Source of the DNA: Hymenochaete sp. R1
Taxonomy: Eukaryota > Basidiomycota > Agaricomycetes > Hymenochaetales > Hymenochaetaceae
Assembly: GCA_019400425.1 (NCBI GenBank)
Contig: JAFREE010000093.1
Span: forward strand, 31,956-95,955
Direction: 5' to 3'
Length of the DNA: 64,000 nucleotides
The notes below the pieces were generated by a model, which saw only the letters and a list, made by a program, of their open reading frames with translations, was not told the DNA's origin and ran no database searches. Position 1 is the stretch's first letter, and each line of letters starts with the position of its first letter. The position numbers and the translations under genes were made by a program. Below, piece by piece: positions 47,686 to 61,409 of this stretch.

Positions 47686-48293
47686 TTTAGTTCATTACTG
47701 AGTAGTGTTCACGATCAGTATTTACCGGCACATGTCGTAGCTAAGAATGCATTAAATCCCCTTCCCTAAAAAACCAACTATTAATTATTCAATTTGAGAG
47801 TCATAATCGTAAACATAAATCAAACTTGAATTATATGTGTCGCGGAGCAAAAGGAAGATACGTAGTGAGACATACCAAGGAAACCACCCTTAAGGCGAGA
47901 ATGCTTATCAGCTTCAAAGGTTTGCAAAGATGTATGTTCAAATGTAGTTTTTTGAATCTCCATAATGATAATAGCTCCAAGATAATTTGGTGCAATCAGC
48001 GCTGCGCGAAGTCTGCGAAGGGAGCGTGTCCAAGTGGGGAGGCCAGTGATGGTTCTACTTTAAAACTGGAAAGTTTGGACCGACCAAGACTCGGGAGTCT
48101 CGTCACTTGTCACGAAAAAGTGACGCGTTACGTCACGCGATGCGTGATCCCAAGAACCACAACCTTGACTATCCGTGTCCGCCATCGGGGCCTCGCTGCT
48201 CGCGCTCGTGCTGCATCCACTTCCAGGCCCAACTGCAGCGTGTTCATTCCACATTTCTTGCTCTTAAACAACTTTCCGTAGGATTATCTAGCA
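47686..48293. other. Intergenic before RFC1
   Basis: About 600 bases, AT-rich at first. It should hold the RFC1 promoter. Two near-matching TGACGCGTTACGTCACGC-type words near 48120 could be promoter elements. No gene seen. Confidence 0.5.
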
Positions 48294-51200
48294 ATGGCAC
48301 CATCATCGAATCAAGCATCATCGTCGAAGGACATTCGAGCGTTTTTCGGTGGCAAAGCTAACGGCACGAGTTCCTCTCAGAAGACATCGAAGCATTTCTC
48401 GCCTGCATCCGACAAGGCGCGCGAAACTAAAGTAATTAAAAACTTGATTCATAAGTGGCTTTTTATTCTGACAATGAACTCGTTCGTCAGAGAGTGCAAA
48501 ATGGTGGAAAGAAGGACGTAATTGACCTTGGTAAGCCGACTTGCTTTTTCTTGGTCTCATAATCGGAATGAAGCGTATATATACCTTGCAGACGAAGATG
48601 AGGAACTGCCACCGAAAAAAACAAGTGCAATGACAGCGTCAGGAAAAAGGAAAGCCGCCGTGATAAGCAGCGACGAAGACAGCGATGCCCCGAAGAAAAG
48701 ACCTTCGCCGAAGAAAAGGGTTGCGACGACTGTTAGAACAAATCAAACACCGGGTTCCCCAAATCTCTCTAAAGCAGCAATGCAAATACTCAGCAGCGAC
48801 GAAAACGAAAACGAAGAAGCAAGACCGAAGGTGAAGAAGGCCGTTGCCTCCAAGAAGCCATCTGCAAAACCGCACGCCAAACCGAAAAAACGAGATGATG
48901 ATGAAGACTTTGAAGTAATTGACGGTGACGATGACGAGATATCAAATGGAAAGCTAGGATCGAAGTCTAAGAATACAGCGTCAGCCAAACCAACAACGAA
49001 GACTGCGAAAGTAGACGGCGAAGAGAAACCAAAACCGAAGAACAAGTGAGCAATCTACCTTTGCTTATATGTATTATGTCTTACATTTTAAAGCTGGGCA
49101 GCTATGAAGGCTGCGAAGCTCGCGGGGAATAGTGGTCCCTCCGCCCCGGGGTCAAAACCAATACCAGAAGGCGAACCCAATTGTCTAGCAGGTCTCTCCT
49201 TTGTATTCACTGGCGAACTCTCCTCACTGGCTCGAGATGAAGCAATCGACCTTGCAAAGCGGTTCGGTGGACGAGTCGTTGGGCAGCCATCATCCGTCAC
49301 CTCATACGTCGTTCTCGGCGAGAACGCTGGCCCCGCGAAGCTCGCTGCTATCAAGAAGCGTAGTCTGCGAACACTTGATGAGGATGGTTTCTTGGACCTG
49401 ATAGGAAGCAGGAAATCGGGCGAGGTAGACGCGAAGACGAAAGCAAAGATGAAGAAAGAGGAGGAAACGGTTCGAAAGGCTGCCGAGGAAATGGAAAAGG
49501 CGGAAAGAAAAGCTGAGAAGGAAAGGGTGAAGGCGAAGAAAGACGGCGGAGAGAGCCCTGGGAAAGCAACTGTGAAGCCCGTCGATTCTCAGTCATTGCT
49601 ATGGACAACCCGATATGCGCCATCTTCTTTGAAAGAGATCTGCGGTAACAAAGGTCAAGTTGAGAAACTGCGGAACTGGTTACACGACTGGTGCGCATAT
49701 CCACCTCTCGTGATGATTGAAACCTAAAGTTCCAAGCAGGCCCACGAATATGAAGAACAGCTTCAGGAAACCCGGAAAGGATGGTATGAATATCTTTCGC
49801 GCTGTCCTAATTTCTGGTCCCCCTGGTATTGGGAAAACGACAAGCGCGCATTTGTGTGCAAAATTGGAAGGTTTTACACCTATTGAACTCAACGCTAGCG
49901 ACGCTCGAAGTAAGAAGCTTGTTGAGGTGCGCGCTGTCCAAAGCAGCTTCCTCGCGAATTCACTGAGAAATCTACAATAGAATAGCACAAATATCACTAA
50001 TACCTCGCTCGATGGTTGGATGGGAGGCAAGGGTGTAAGCTTAGTGGATTTTGTCTCCTTCATTTGATTGACTAAAGGCTACTTTAGTCTACAAATGTTG
50101 CCGGAGTTCATATTACTGAGAAGAGTTGTCTCATTATGGACGAAGTTGACGGCATGTCAGCGGGCGACCGTGGAGGCGTCGGGGCTCTTAATGCTCTGAT
50201 TAAGAAGACTAGGGTTAGATTTACGCTACCGATATTCTATATTCTGTTGGCTCATATTTTATTCAGGTTCCTATTATTTGCATCTGCAATGATCGAAGCC
50301 TTCAGAAGATGAAGCCATTGGTGCATACAACCTATAACCTTTCCTTCAGAAAGTTAGTCGGAAGCTTGTCAACATTATCTTCCTCTTATACTCATTGCAT
50401 TTAGGCCCGAAGCGACCGCTGTGCGTTCCAGAATCTTGACGATCGCGTTTAAGTACGACCTCTCCGCTCTTTACTTTGCTCCTTATTGATTCTCTTCATC
50501 TAGGGAGAAAATGAAGGTTCCGGCCAATGTTATAGACCAGCTGGTTCAAAGCGCCCAGTCGGATATTCGGCAGGTTCTCAACATGCTTTCGACCTGGAAG
50601 CTCTCAAGTGCGACCATGGACTTCGATGAAGGGAAACATCTGTAGGTTGATAAGACTTACGTACAGGTCTGTTGGTATCTAACGTGTTCATTTAGATCGA
50701 AGATGTACGAAAAATATTCGATCCAGACGCCATTCAATATCATCAACAAGTTAATGGGCCCGTATCTCTTTTCAACTACCGCAAGAGAGACCTTGAACGA
50801 CAAAATTGAACTCTACTTCCACGATTATTCCTTCGTCCCTCTATTTGTTCAGGTAAGCTTGGCAGCATTCTGTATGACCGACCCTCAGCTAAGCAATGCA
50901 TCGTACATCGCCCAGGAAAACTATCTTAAATTTGAACCCGCTCGCCTTCGACAAGATTCCGGACAAGAAAAGACCATCAAGCATCTACGGCTGATGGATA
51001 AGGCCGCAGCGTCGCTCTCAGACTCTGACCTCGTGGACGCGCTTATTCATGGGCCGGAACAACACTGGACACTCATGCCTTTCCACGCTGTTACGTCTAC
51101 CGTGAGGCCCGCATCGTTCTTGTATGGGAATGGAGGAGGATTCAATGGGCCAAACGCAGTGTCATTCCCTCAGTTAGTGTCATTCATCTTTCCTCGGAAC

Positions 51201-52004
51201 TTGACTCATCCGCCATTTGTTCTTATTGCTGTAACCAGGTGGCTTGGGCAGAATTCGAAACAAAACAAGCTCGCGAGACAGCTCGGGGATATTCAAATTC
51301 GGATGCGCCTTAAGGTATCTGGCGACAAGCCCGAGATACGACAAAGTTACATCCCGGCGCTCTTCCCCAAACTCGTCAAACCGCTCATCGATGTTGGTGC
51401 TGTGAGTGCTTTCGTAACCGATTCCAGAGCCTCTATTCAAATACACTTATCACCTGTTTTTTTTTTTCACCTGATCAGAGTGCGGTAGAAGACGTAATCC
51501 AAACCATGGATGACTACTACCTCTCTAAGGATGAATGGGACACGCTCGTGGAGCTCGGTCTTGGTCCGAACAAAGACGACGAAACACTCAAGAAAATTTC
51601 CTCTGCGACCAAGTCTACTTTCACTCGCAAGTATGTCCTCTCCACTTGCACTTCTTCACTTTCTTAAGATTTCATCATTCAATCCTCACCCAACCTTTCA
51701 TAACTTTTGCAGATACAACTCCACCGAGCACCCCGTCCCCTTTCACAGGGCACAAGAATTCGGCAAGGCACCAAAGAAACTCGCGGCGGAGGCTGCACCA
51801 GACTTAGAGGACGTCTTCGATCTTGACGAGGAGGTCGAAGAGGACCCCGCAGATGCGAAGAAAGCAGGTGCAGACGATGATGCGGATGATATCTCGAAGG
51901 ATAGTTTGATCAAGGCTGGCGGGAAAGGAAAAGGAAAAGCGAAGAATGGGGCGGCGTCGGGAACGGGAGCGCAGGGGAAGACGAAAGGGAAAGGAAAGAA
52001 ATGA
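48294..52004 (+). CDS. RFC1: Replication factor C subunit 1 (clamp loader large subunit)
   Basis: RFC1 is the large subunit of the clamp loader that opens PCNA and places it on primed DNA. The N-terminus (KDIRAFFGG) resembles a PIP-box. An acidic/basic linker follows, then a BRCT domain ([40 protein letters not shown]), then the AAA+ core. Its Walker A is [14 protein letters not shown], followed by [11 protein letters not shown]; Walker B is [15 protein letters not shown]; a sensor-like ICICNDRS comes next, and later [20 protein letters not shown]. Helical C-terminal region: [13 protein letters not shown] and [14 protein letters not shown]. The end is Lys-rich ([18 protein letters not shown]). 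At least ten short introns are needed, several near 49690-49740, 50000-50095 and 50340-50520; exact junctions were not all checked. The stop is at 52002-52004. Expected length is about 950-1000 residues. Confidence 0.93.
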
Positions 52005-52878
52005 AGCTACGAACAAGCGCTCGTTTTTTTTTGTCTTTGGAAAGTCTTGCTGGAGAATTGGTTTGGAAGTCTATTCTGTTTTGTTTCGTTTTCTATTCCC
52101 CGTGTGGGCCTTCATTTTTGTCGTGCGCAGAACCCAGCTTTTACACCACATGAAATGCCTTCATAGCGTCCCCATTCCGACCCCGAATGACTTAATGATT
52201 CATCAACATCTTTGTTTATTCCTAAATTTGCTACCATTATCACCTTTCCCTTCTTAACCCTTTTGTCCTCGTCCTGCAGTAGGCCTTACACGAGCACGAG
52301 CGCGATCCAACACAAGAACAAACAGGAACAGGAATAATTTATCGTTGATCAACGAAGAGGAACGTTATTTTAGAGCGAATGTCGAATGATATGATACATT
52401 GGAGTGGAATAGGAGCTGATTGTGCTGTTTCTGTATAGATAATGAGATGATACGGGACGAAATGTGTTTGAAGTGAATTCTTGGATGTTTGAAAACGAAA
52501 TAAAGCATGTATTGTGAATGTAAAGGTGTTGATGACCCATTTGCCATGATGAGGACTGACGAGGAATGAACGAATTGGATTGAAAAGATCATGAGATGGG
52601 AATAGGTGAGATGAGAAGGAAGAGTTGCATGAAGTGACCGTTGCAGAATGGATGACTGAAGAATCTATGGAATGAAACTTGAGGTGATATGTTGACAGAA
52701 TGAAGAAAGAGAACGAAAAGTAAAGAAAAGAACTCGAAATGGTAACAAAGCGAAGACGAACGAAACGAAACTCGAAAAGCGTTGCTGAGAAGCGGATCCT
52801 CGAAACAGAAAGTCGATACACTTAACCACGCACCAGAGTACGAAGTCGTCACGAACAAAACGACCTCGTCAGTGGCAT
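52005..52878. other. Intergenic, converging 3' ends
   Basis: About 870 bases between the RFC1 stop and the stop of the SAMHD1-like gene. The second half is purine-rich on the plus strand. No gene seen. Confidence 0.55.
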
Positions 52879-55427
52879 CTAACCTCTCAACCTCTTCGCC
52901 CTCACCCGTCCAGGACTTGCGCTTTCGTCGATTCCCGCCGTCAACGTCGACGTCGTCGCCTCCGCCCCAGACTCCGCACTCCGTTTCCTCCTCGAGCTTC
53001 TTGGATTCTTCGCCGTCGGAGTGATATCAGGCGCAGGCCCAAGCCCCACAACACCTGCACCGACGCCGACCTCTTTCCCGCGTCCCCGCCTTTTCGGCGT
53101 AGCCGCTGCGTCTTCTACCAAGACAGGTTCAGATATAGATATAGAATTTGGCTGGGGAAATGGGTTTGGGCGTTCTGGGGACCGTGCGGGTATCCTGACC
53201 TCCTGTCCATCCACGTCTTCACTGATATTATGAACGGTAAGCCCGCTCCCGATAGAGGTCTGAGAAAGCAGCGACACTCCCGTCCCCAACGTCGGTATAC
53301 TATCCAAGCTCCTCGTTGGTCCCATTTTATGCACGCTCCTCGTAGGACTGGGGGGAGCGAACCCCACGTCGACAGTGGTGAATTTGTTTGGTGTAAAGCT
53401 CGGTGTCTTACGGAGACTCGCGATGCTCGCTTTACGCATGTTGTGGCTGTGGCTGTGGGGAGGAGAATGCGAGTGGACGTTGGAAGGTGGTGTAGAGGGA
53501 GGTTCGGTCGTTGGGGGTGTTGGGGAGTCGATGAGGGTTGACTGGGAGGTGTCGGGAAAAGTAAGTTCTGTCCCTGCGAGAAAGGAGGTGATAATTTTGC
53601 GGTAGCCAGCTTGCACTAGGCCGTAGTACCTAAGGTATTTAGATATCAGAATCATATGAAGGCTCGCGTTTTGGGAACTCACTTAGCGTCACGAGTGAGT
53701 ACACGAAGCTGGATTTCGGCGAAGGAAGACGGCATCAACGTAGATAATTCACCGGGCTCGGCATTGAATGACTCTGAGAAAGTAAGTCAGCCACCACTGT
53801 CCTTAGCCAGCAAAAAGGAAAGGAATCCTACCGTGAATATTATGCTTCCCATAAAACTTCACCGAGTCCAACGGATTCTTCTCCTTCATCCCATGATGGA
53901 TGCACCCAATGTCAACAATGACATGATCGATACTCAAACTCGCAAGCACGTCCTCCTGGCTCAGACTCGGTACTTCCGATGGTGAGAACGACTTTGCCGC
54001 CTCCACAATCTTCTCCGACGTCAACGCCTGTTTCAGTCGTTCTCGATCCCTGAAGGCAAAAGATCTCCAATCTACAATCTTGTACAAATCCCTCTTATGA
54101 ATTCGCTCCAGAATGTCCTGAGCAGGCTTCAACTCCGGATCGTCCATCTCTTCGATACGACTCCGGATGTTGTCCGTGAGGTGCACATATTTCCTCGGAT
54201 TCTCAATCCAGCGAGCGATTTCCATGACAGGTTCGGCGGATTTGAGAGCATCGATGAGCATGTATTCGATCGCGCGCGCGGTCTTGTGCGAGTAGATGCG
54301 CTTATGATTACTGAAGCGGAGAGTACAGAGCTCATATAGGGAGTTGGCGTCTTTGATGTGATAGCAAATTTCATTGTCGATGACCCGGGCCGAGTCGATC
54401 AATCTACGAGCGGAGAAGTTGTTGTGGTCGCCAATAGCACGGACGTCTCGAGCAATATAATCAAACCTGAGCCTAATCAGTACGAAAGGATAGACGAGTG
54501 CGACGAGACGACTCACTTATCGACGTCAATGCCGTTCCGTTTATTTGCAACTATGTCGAATAGGAATAATTTCTCAGGCGGATCCTTGTGGGCCGAATGC
54601 CTAGGCGCGCCTTGAATCAAGTCCTTTACGAAATTGACATCATCTTGATTGATATCGATGTTATTACTCTTCACGAGGTCGTCGAACATCATCTCGCTCG
54701 CGTCCTCATGGGACCACTGCTTTCCAGGTCTAAATCCGGCCAATATGACGTGAAAGGAAGAGACGGAGACGAGATTTCATCCGCAATTGGCCCGAGCAAC
54801 GTGTTAGGAGCATGTAGGGTAAGAATAGGAGGTAACACGCACAGGACGGAGGGGATGAAGAGACTGTCCCATACATGGCTCCAGGGACCATGTCCCAGGT
54901 CATGACACAGTCCTGCAATCTGTACGCAGCGCACGTCCCGGTCAGAGATGCCCAGCTCGGGTTGAAGCGCTTGGAGACGCATGACGAGCATTCCAGCAAG
55001 ATGCGCAACACCTTTATAAAGCAGTCAGCTCTGATAGAGCCCTGGGATGGCATGTGAAACGCACCTATGCCATGTTCGAAGCGATTGTGCGAGGCGCCCG
55101 GCCAGACGTAGTACGAGACCCCAAGCTGCTTGATTTCCCGTAATCTCTGATACTGTCGTCTTCAAGCTCAACCCATTAGCCCACAGCCCAGATACACAGG
55201 ACCCTGCGACCCACGTATCAATGAACGACCAAATATACGTCGAGAAGGTGACTAACGTTCCAACACCGCACGTACGGACACGAAACCCAAAGCTTCAGCA
55301 CGCCGCGTCCAAGCTAGTGGCGTAACATAAAATACTCACTGAAATCATGGACGGGGTCTTTCACAGTACGCGTCGTTAGGTGGAAAGGCTCGGATTCCGC
55401 GATATCATGGTGTGTGAGTATGGACAT
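52879..55427 (-). CDS. SAMHD1-like HD-domain phosphohydrolase
   Basis: The HD core resembles SAMHD1, a dNTP triphosphohydrolase that lowers dNTP pools. The first exon starts at 55427 ([15 protein letters not shown], ending VKDPVHDF). The next contains [20 protein letters not shown] and RFEHGIG. Then [13 protein letters not shown] and [18 protein letters not shown] carry the His and His-Asp metal ligands, and [13 protein letters not shown] supplies the later Asp. Further motifs: [20 protein letters not shown] and [16 protein letters not shown]. The last exon (about 53682-52879) is a disordered tail rich in Ser, Pro and Thr, ending with a basic RVRAKRLRG. The tail may be a localisation or regulatory region. 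Substrate not shown; it could also be a generic HD nucleotidase. Convergent with RFC1, divergent from the epoxide-hydrolase-like gene. Exon borders in 54990-55330 are approximate. Confidence 0.85.
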
Positions 55428-55772
55428 GGCCGAAGTACGAGACGAGAGAGAAGGATAGCAAGAAGCTGCGCGGAGTCAAGCAGGTGCGCGTTGACCAGTC
55501 GAGGACCAGACGCCGTGGGTAACAGCCGCTTTTTTTAAAAATTATCACGTGCTTTTGCGTGTCATTTGCACTGCCACCCATTTTGCTGCATCAACTTCGA
55601 CGTCAAAAGTGAAATCCAACGTCTTCCACCACCCCGTTGGGCACTTGAACCGCATTTGCGTCTCTTTTGAAAGACTCAGCGGTCAATTTCGCTCCTGTTC
55701 AAACTTCTGGAAAGAGAGTCCTATTCGCAGACGCGTATAAAACCGAAAGTCGGTCGCAGTCAGCAAGGAACC
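55428..55772. promoter_or_regulatory. Divergent intergenic with TATA box
   Basis: About 345 bases between the starts of the SAMHD1-like and epoxide-hydrolase-like genes. A clear TATAAAA lies at about 55735-55741, roughly 35 bases before the plus-strand ATG. No gene seen. Confidence 0.45.
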
Positions 55773-57590
55773 ATGAAAGCTCTCACTTTTCTCATCCTCA
55801 CGGCTTCTCTTCTCCAACACACCGCCGATGTGCTGGCAACAGCCGGCGAGTCCCACGCCGTTACTCTGCCTGTTTTCCATCCCTCCGAGTTTAAAAAGAG
55901 CGTGGCGAAGTGCAAGGGTCTCCACCGGAAGGAAAACAAGGTCAAAGATCTCGAAATCCGTGAGCCCCTATCCCTTTTACTTTCTCGACATCCTTATCAG
56001 ATTTTTTTTAAAAAAAAAACGCTAACTACCTCTACTACTCATCAACGCCCCTCCGTAACCCGTACTCGAAGACTACGTCGACGTCAACCCCAGCGCGAAG
56101 GACACGATCATCATGCTCCACGGCTGGCCCGGACTCTGGTCGAACTGGGGCCAACAGATCCTCGAGTTCCAGAACGAGTACCATATCGTCGCCGTCGACC
56201 ATCGGGGCTTCGGATCCTCTACGCATCCGGACGACGTCGAGTCTTCGGGGACGATGGGGGATATTGTGGGAGACGCGGCGTGCGTGCTTGAGCATGCGGG
56301 GGTTGAGGAGGCTATTTGTCTGGGGTGAGCTGAGGTTTTCCTTGATAGGCTTTCTTGTCGTCCGGTTTCTTGCGCTGACTCTAGAAAAAAATGAAGACAT
56401 GACTGGGGCGCGCAAGCGTGCTGGGAATTCGCCCGAATGCGTCCGGATGTCATCACCGCCGTAGCTGCAGCAGTCGTCCCAGTACGTCCGCGTTCATTCC
56501 TAATCGCGCATATATACTAGTGTATACTCCCATTAATATTCGCAGCATCGAACTCACGAAATCCCATGCCCATCACCCACATCTGCATAGTACCTCCACT
56601 CCTCAGGTTCCTTCGCGACAACCGAGCAGCTCGCTGCGCTCCTTCCACGGCTCACGTACCAGCTCTACTTCAAAGACAAGACCCAGGAGGCCATACGAGA
56701 GCTCGACGCGGACCCTCGACGCGTCTTCCGCGGAACGTACAGGAGCTTGGAGTCGCCGCCGCCTGAAGCGTTCCTGACGTCGAAGGATGATTTCTTGGTA
56801 GTGTATGGGGATGCTGAGGTGTGCTTTTTTATACTTTTCCTTGTACTTGGCTTTGGGTGGATAATGACTGGACGTGGTTTGATGTAGATCCCGCCGTCGC
56901 CATTCATGACGGAAGAGGAGGAAGATTATTTGGTGGAACAGTATCAGATCCAGGGATTCCGGAATAGTTCGTCTTTTGCTTTTCTTCTTCTAAGAAGCGA
57001 CGCTTGCTGATGTTCAGTACTATTGTATAGCACTTCAATTCTACACTCATGGCGTACGTATCCTCTCCATCTTAGAAAGAGCTTCACGAGTACCGGTGCT
57101 AACGTCCACCTCTCTTTTTCTTCCTTTGTCGCCACCATTCTCCTTCCATCAATATTGTCTGGCGGGGAAAAAAATTAGAATCGCCACGGTGCATGGATGT
57201 TCGCTCAAGGCCAAGGCAACCACACGATCCACCAACCAGCGCTGAACATCCTCCCCACGGAAGATCCCGTCGCGGACTGGGTCGTCGCCGCGAAGCTCCT
57301 TGATTCGAACACATACGTGCCGAACCTGACCATTGAAGTGAGTTCCGCCCCCTTGCTTGTGGCCCTACTTAAGATCTTGCGATACGCCATAGACACTCCC
57401 CGCTGGACACTGGATCCAGATGGAGAAACCTCAGGAATTCAACGCTATTCTGCGGAAATGGCTCAACGGCTTGAAAGGCGGAGACAAGGCGGAATCAGAG
57501 GATGAGGAGACCATCCTCCCGTCGGCTGCAGACGCACACGCACACGCGGACGAGAAAGCCGCGCAGAAACATTTCAACGATGAATTGTGA
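55773..57590 (+). CDS. Secreted epoxide-hydrolase-like alpha/beta hydrolase
   Basis: The N-terminus MKALTFLILTASLLQHTADV is a signal peptide, so the product is secreted or vacuolar. Introns are inferred near 55965-56070, 56326-56402, 56480-56545 and several more to 57400. The fold carries the epoxide-hydrolase set: oxyanion HGWPGLWSNW, VDHRGFGSS, and the nucleophile elbow LGHDWGAQACWEFARM with Asp in place of Ser. This is the mark of epoxide hydrolases and haloalkane dehalogenases. The later exons give LAALLPRLTYQLYFKDK (lid region) and, in the last, a putative catalytic His in LPAGHWIQMEKPQEFNA. An acidic His-rich tail (DAHAHADEKAAQKH) ends the protein. It may hydrolyse epoxides or esters. 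The stop is at 57588-57590. Confidence 0.83.
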
Positions 57591-58543
57591 TTTTGACCAT
57601 GCTCACTTACCCAAACCAAACAGAATTTCTTTCCTGCCCCATGGCATGTGAGATCCAAACAACGCTCCCAATCTCGATTTTCTTGCTCTTCTTTCCCGAT
57701 GCCTTTCGCACAATATCTTGTACCTGTACTGTACCGTACCCTCGTCAATTCCCAACCACTGGAAACCAAACGTGTACGACTTTAGTTATACCGTATTAAT
57801 ACGATCCTCAAATTCGACTGCGCCAACGTGGCCTATAGAATTGGCTGTCTGCGAATTGTCTACTACCGATAATACAGCCACGTATGCCATCCATCTATAA
57901 TTCTATTGTCCGACTGCGAGCGAATGCTGTACCACTGCCAGTATATTTTTATTTGACAAATACGAGCATATGGAACACAGAAGAGGTGAGTGTGGTGGAT
58001 GACCGGAAAAGGAAAGTCGGACGGCGCCTTATCAGCGGGACGCCATTGAGAGCGCGCGTCTCTCTTTTCTAGATCTTCCACCAATAGCTTCCGCTTTGCT
58101 TTGGCTTTGGCTTTGGAGGAGTGTGATGATAAGACTCTGTACGCTTTCAGCTTTGTAGCGCTGGCACCTTCATCTCATGTCTGGCGACACTTCGAGCCTT
58201 TACACTGGCACTATTACCGTACTTTGCTTGCTATTGCCAATTGAGATGTTTGTTCTAGGAACATTCTCATTTCCCTTGCTAAGAGACGCTTCTTTTTGAT
58301 GATATCAAGTCACCACGCTGGAGCTGCTGATCCTGTTGGTATCGTATTGTATTGTTGATGATGATGATGCCGCTATACCAACTGACACTCAATCTCGGCC
58401 TCGGTTTTCCGTCCTTCGTTACTTCGTTATAAATACGAACACTCGTATCATATAAAAGAGAAGAGTCCTCGCTCGCATCTCCGTCGCGGTCTGTCATCCG
58501 TGTCGTGTCGTGTCGTGTGCCAACGCGTCCCCTCCCCAACAAC
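57591..58543. other. Intergenic before the carboxypeptidase gene
   Basis: About 950 bases. Near 58500-58520 there are four tandem TGTCG copies directly upstream of the next start, in the leader. CTTTGG copies lie near 58098-58115. No gene seen. Confidence 0.55.
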
Positions 58544-61409
58544 ATGCATATGCCCACAACCAGCCCACTCCTCCGATTCCTCTCCATCTCCCTCCCCGCT
58601 TTCCTCCTGCTCCTACTCCTAGCCCTCGCTTCCACCTCCGGAGCCGGCGTCGACGCGCGCAAGATCAAGAAAGACGACGTTCGCGCGAGACAACACGACG
58701 CTGCCAAACGCTGGTCCGACATTTCCGCGAACAGGAACGCAAAGAGGGATGACCCCGGTGCGGGCGTGAAGAACATCACGTTCAGCAACCCAAAGGCATC
58801 TGGTGCGTGTTTGCCTGTCTTTGACGCATCTCAATTCCGGCAGAGAGCTGATGATGCAGGCGGTGTTGTCGACGTCGATGTTGTTCTTTGCTTTTGCTTT
58901 TGAAATTGAAACACCGAACAGAGTTTTATGTGGATGGCGCGTCGATCCCTGAAGTGAGCTTCGACGTCGGTCCGAGCTGGGCGGGTCTCCTCCCCATTAG
59001 CGACGACCCAAACGAGACGCGCAAGGTGAGAGCCATCCATCCTCTCTTCGGTCTTCGTGCCCAAACATTTCGCTCAATAATCGGTATCTGTTCTCACATA
59101 GCTATTTTTCTGGTTCTTCCCACCGGGCCCACAAGGAAGCCTCGATGATCTCATATTCTGGTACGTGCCATCTGTGCCATCCCCCGAAAGTGCCTGGACT
59201 AAACTTATCTGTGATTTTTTCTTCTTCCGACCCGTTCCGCTCCGCGTGGCGACTAGGACGAACGGCGGGCCGGGCTGTTCGTCTCTCGAGGGACTTCTCC
59301 AGGAAAACGGCGTAAGTGCATTCTTTTCACAGTCTTTGATTCGTTCCTTTCGCCTTCCTACTTTACTAATAATTCAACGTTTCTCATACATGTATGTAGC
59401 CGTTCAGCTGGTCATGGGGACAAGCCTTGCCAACCGTGAACGAACATAGCTGGACGAACCTCTCCTCTATTCTTTTCGTCGAGCAGCCTGTCGGCACCGG
59501 CTTTTCCCAGGGAGAACCAAACGCTCAGGTGAGTGTTTTTTTTTTCTTCAAAATTCATCATTTTGGCTGTAACTCATTTATTTTGGTTCAGAACGAAGAA
59601 GACGTCGCAGCTCAACTCGTTGGGTTCTTCCAGCAGTTCCTTGATGTGTTCTCCGAGTTGAAAGGCAAGAAATTCTACCTCACGGGAGAAAGTGTGCGTA
59701 AACTGGTCTCCTTGTTTCCTCACGGTTAGATATATATTGATGTGTATATTATTATATCAACTTTTTTTTGGTAAAGTATGCAGGAACCTACATCCCATGT
59801 AAGCATTCTGTCCCATTTCGTTCACAAGCTGAAACACAGCTTTAATTCATAATTCTTGAACTTTTGGCAGACATCGCAGACTTCATTTTCACCCATTCTG
59901 ATATGCTCGATCTGGACTTGCAAGGATTCTGGATAAGCGATCGTACGTCCAAATCCGGCTCCTTTCAACAAGCAAGCTATGGAGATTCTGAAATCGACTT
60001 TTATGATCCTATACATTTCTCACGGAACAGCTTCGATATCATGGGACGTCGTCCAGGAACAAATCCCCGCAGTGGACTTCGTCCATAAATACGAGAACGT
60101 CTTTGCCTTCAAGTAAGGTCTACCCGATACGAATATCAACACGAAACACACAAGCTATAACTAACAAAAATACGTTTAACCCCTCAAGCCAATCGTTCCT
60201 CGCGCACCTCGACGCCCAAGCGTCCGCGTGCGGATATGCCAACTACACAGCGCAATTCGTCACTTTCCCACCCCCGGCTGCACCGTTCCCTCTTCCGGGA
60301 GGATCGACGGAATCGGCAAGGGGGTGTGATTTGTGGGATGAGATATTTAGTGCGGCGCTTGTGATCAACCCTGCGTTTGATATCTATCGCGTGTTTGATA
60401 CGGTGCGTTGGATTACCCTGTTGCTTGTACTTTGCCTGGGGAGTAGACGAGATGAGATAGTGAAGACTGATTCTTCGTCGCACGGTGCATCCAAACATAG
60501 TTCCCTATCCTATGGGACGTCCTCGGTTTCCCGTGAGTCGCAGTCAACAATCAACTACCGATTCCACTCATACTAACCCTCTCCCTCTCCTTCTCCCCCA
60601 GCGGCTCCTTCCCCCAAACCCAAGTCTCCCCCCTCTACTTCGACCGCCAAGACGTCAAACAAGCCATCCACGCCCCCCTCACCGTCACCTGGACCGAATG
60701 CTCGAACATCGACGTCTTCCCAAACGGAGACGGGAGCCTGCCGCCGGCCTTCACGGTGCTGCCCGGCGTGATTGAGAAGAGCCAGAGGGCGGTCGTGGTG
60801 CATGGGCTTGCGGATTTTATATTGATTGCGGAGGGGACGAGGATCGCTATTCAGAAGTGGGTTTTGATGTTTGAGTTTTGGGTTGGGAGCTGGATTGGTG
60901 CTGACGTGTGTTTATTTCTGTTTTTTTCTTACCAACCTTGCGCCTCGTATCGATTTTGTTACTGCACACGCACGCACGCAGTATGACCTGTAAGTCCCTC
61001 GCCTCCCCATTTCTCGCTCTCTCTCTGAACGCTTTGAAGGGAACGGCCTGCAAGGATTCCAAACTCCCATCGAGAACGACTCGTTCCTCGTGGACGGCGT
61101 CGGCGCTTTCGGGACGGTACATCAAGAACGTGGATTGACGTACTACGAGGTCGCGCTCAGTGGCCATATGTACGCTTTCGTCTTGATTTCCCCTTCTCCC
61201 CCCCCCCTCTTTGTCCTCTTAGTGCGTATCTGACGACTCTTTTTTCTACGCGTTTTATGCGTGCAGGGTGCCACAATTCCAGCCAGTGGTGAGTAGCATG
61301 CCTTGCTTCATTTCTTTCACAGCCAGATGCGGATGCTTACCGCTTACTATCTCTACAGGCCGCATTCCAGATCATGGAATTCCTTATGGGCTTCCGTGAC
61401 TCGCCTTAA
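58544..61409 (+). CDS. Secreted serine carboxypeptidase (S10 family)
   Basis: Serine carboxypeptidases remove C-terminal residues from peptides at acid pH in the vacuole or outside the cell. The N-terminus contains a signal peptide (SISLPAFLLLLLLALAST). Motifs in order: PPGPQGSLDDLIFWTNGGPG (the S10 NGGPG loop), CSSLEGLLQENGPFSWS, LFVEQPVGTGFSQGE, the nucleophile GESYAGTYIPY (Ser in GES-Y, split by an intron), VVHGLADFIL (catalytic Asp region) and ALSGHMVPQFQP (catalytic His). The triad is therefore intact. About ten short introns are needed. The stop TAA is at 61407-61409. Expected length is about 600 residues. Its substrate range is not visible. Confidence 0.92.
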
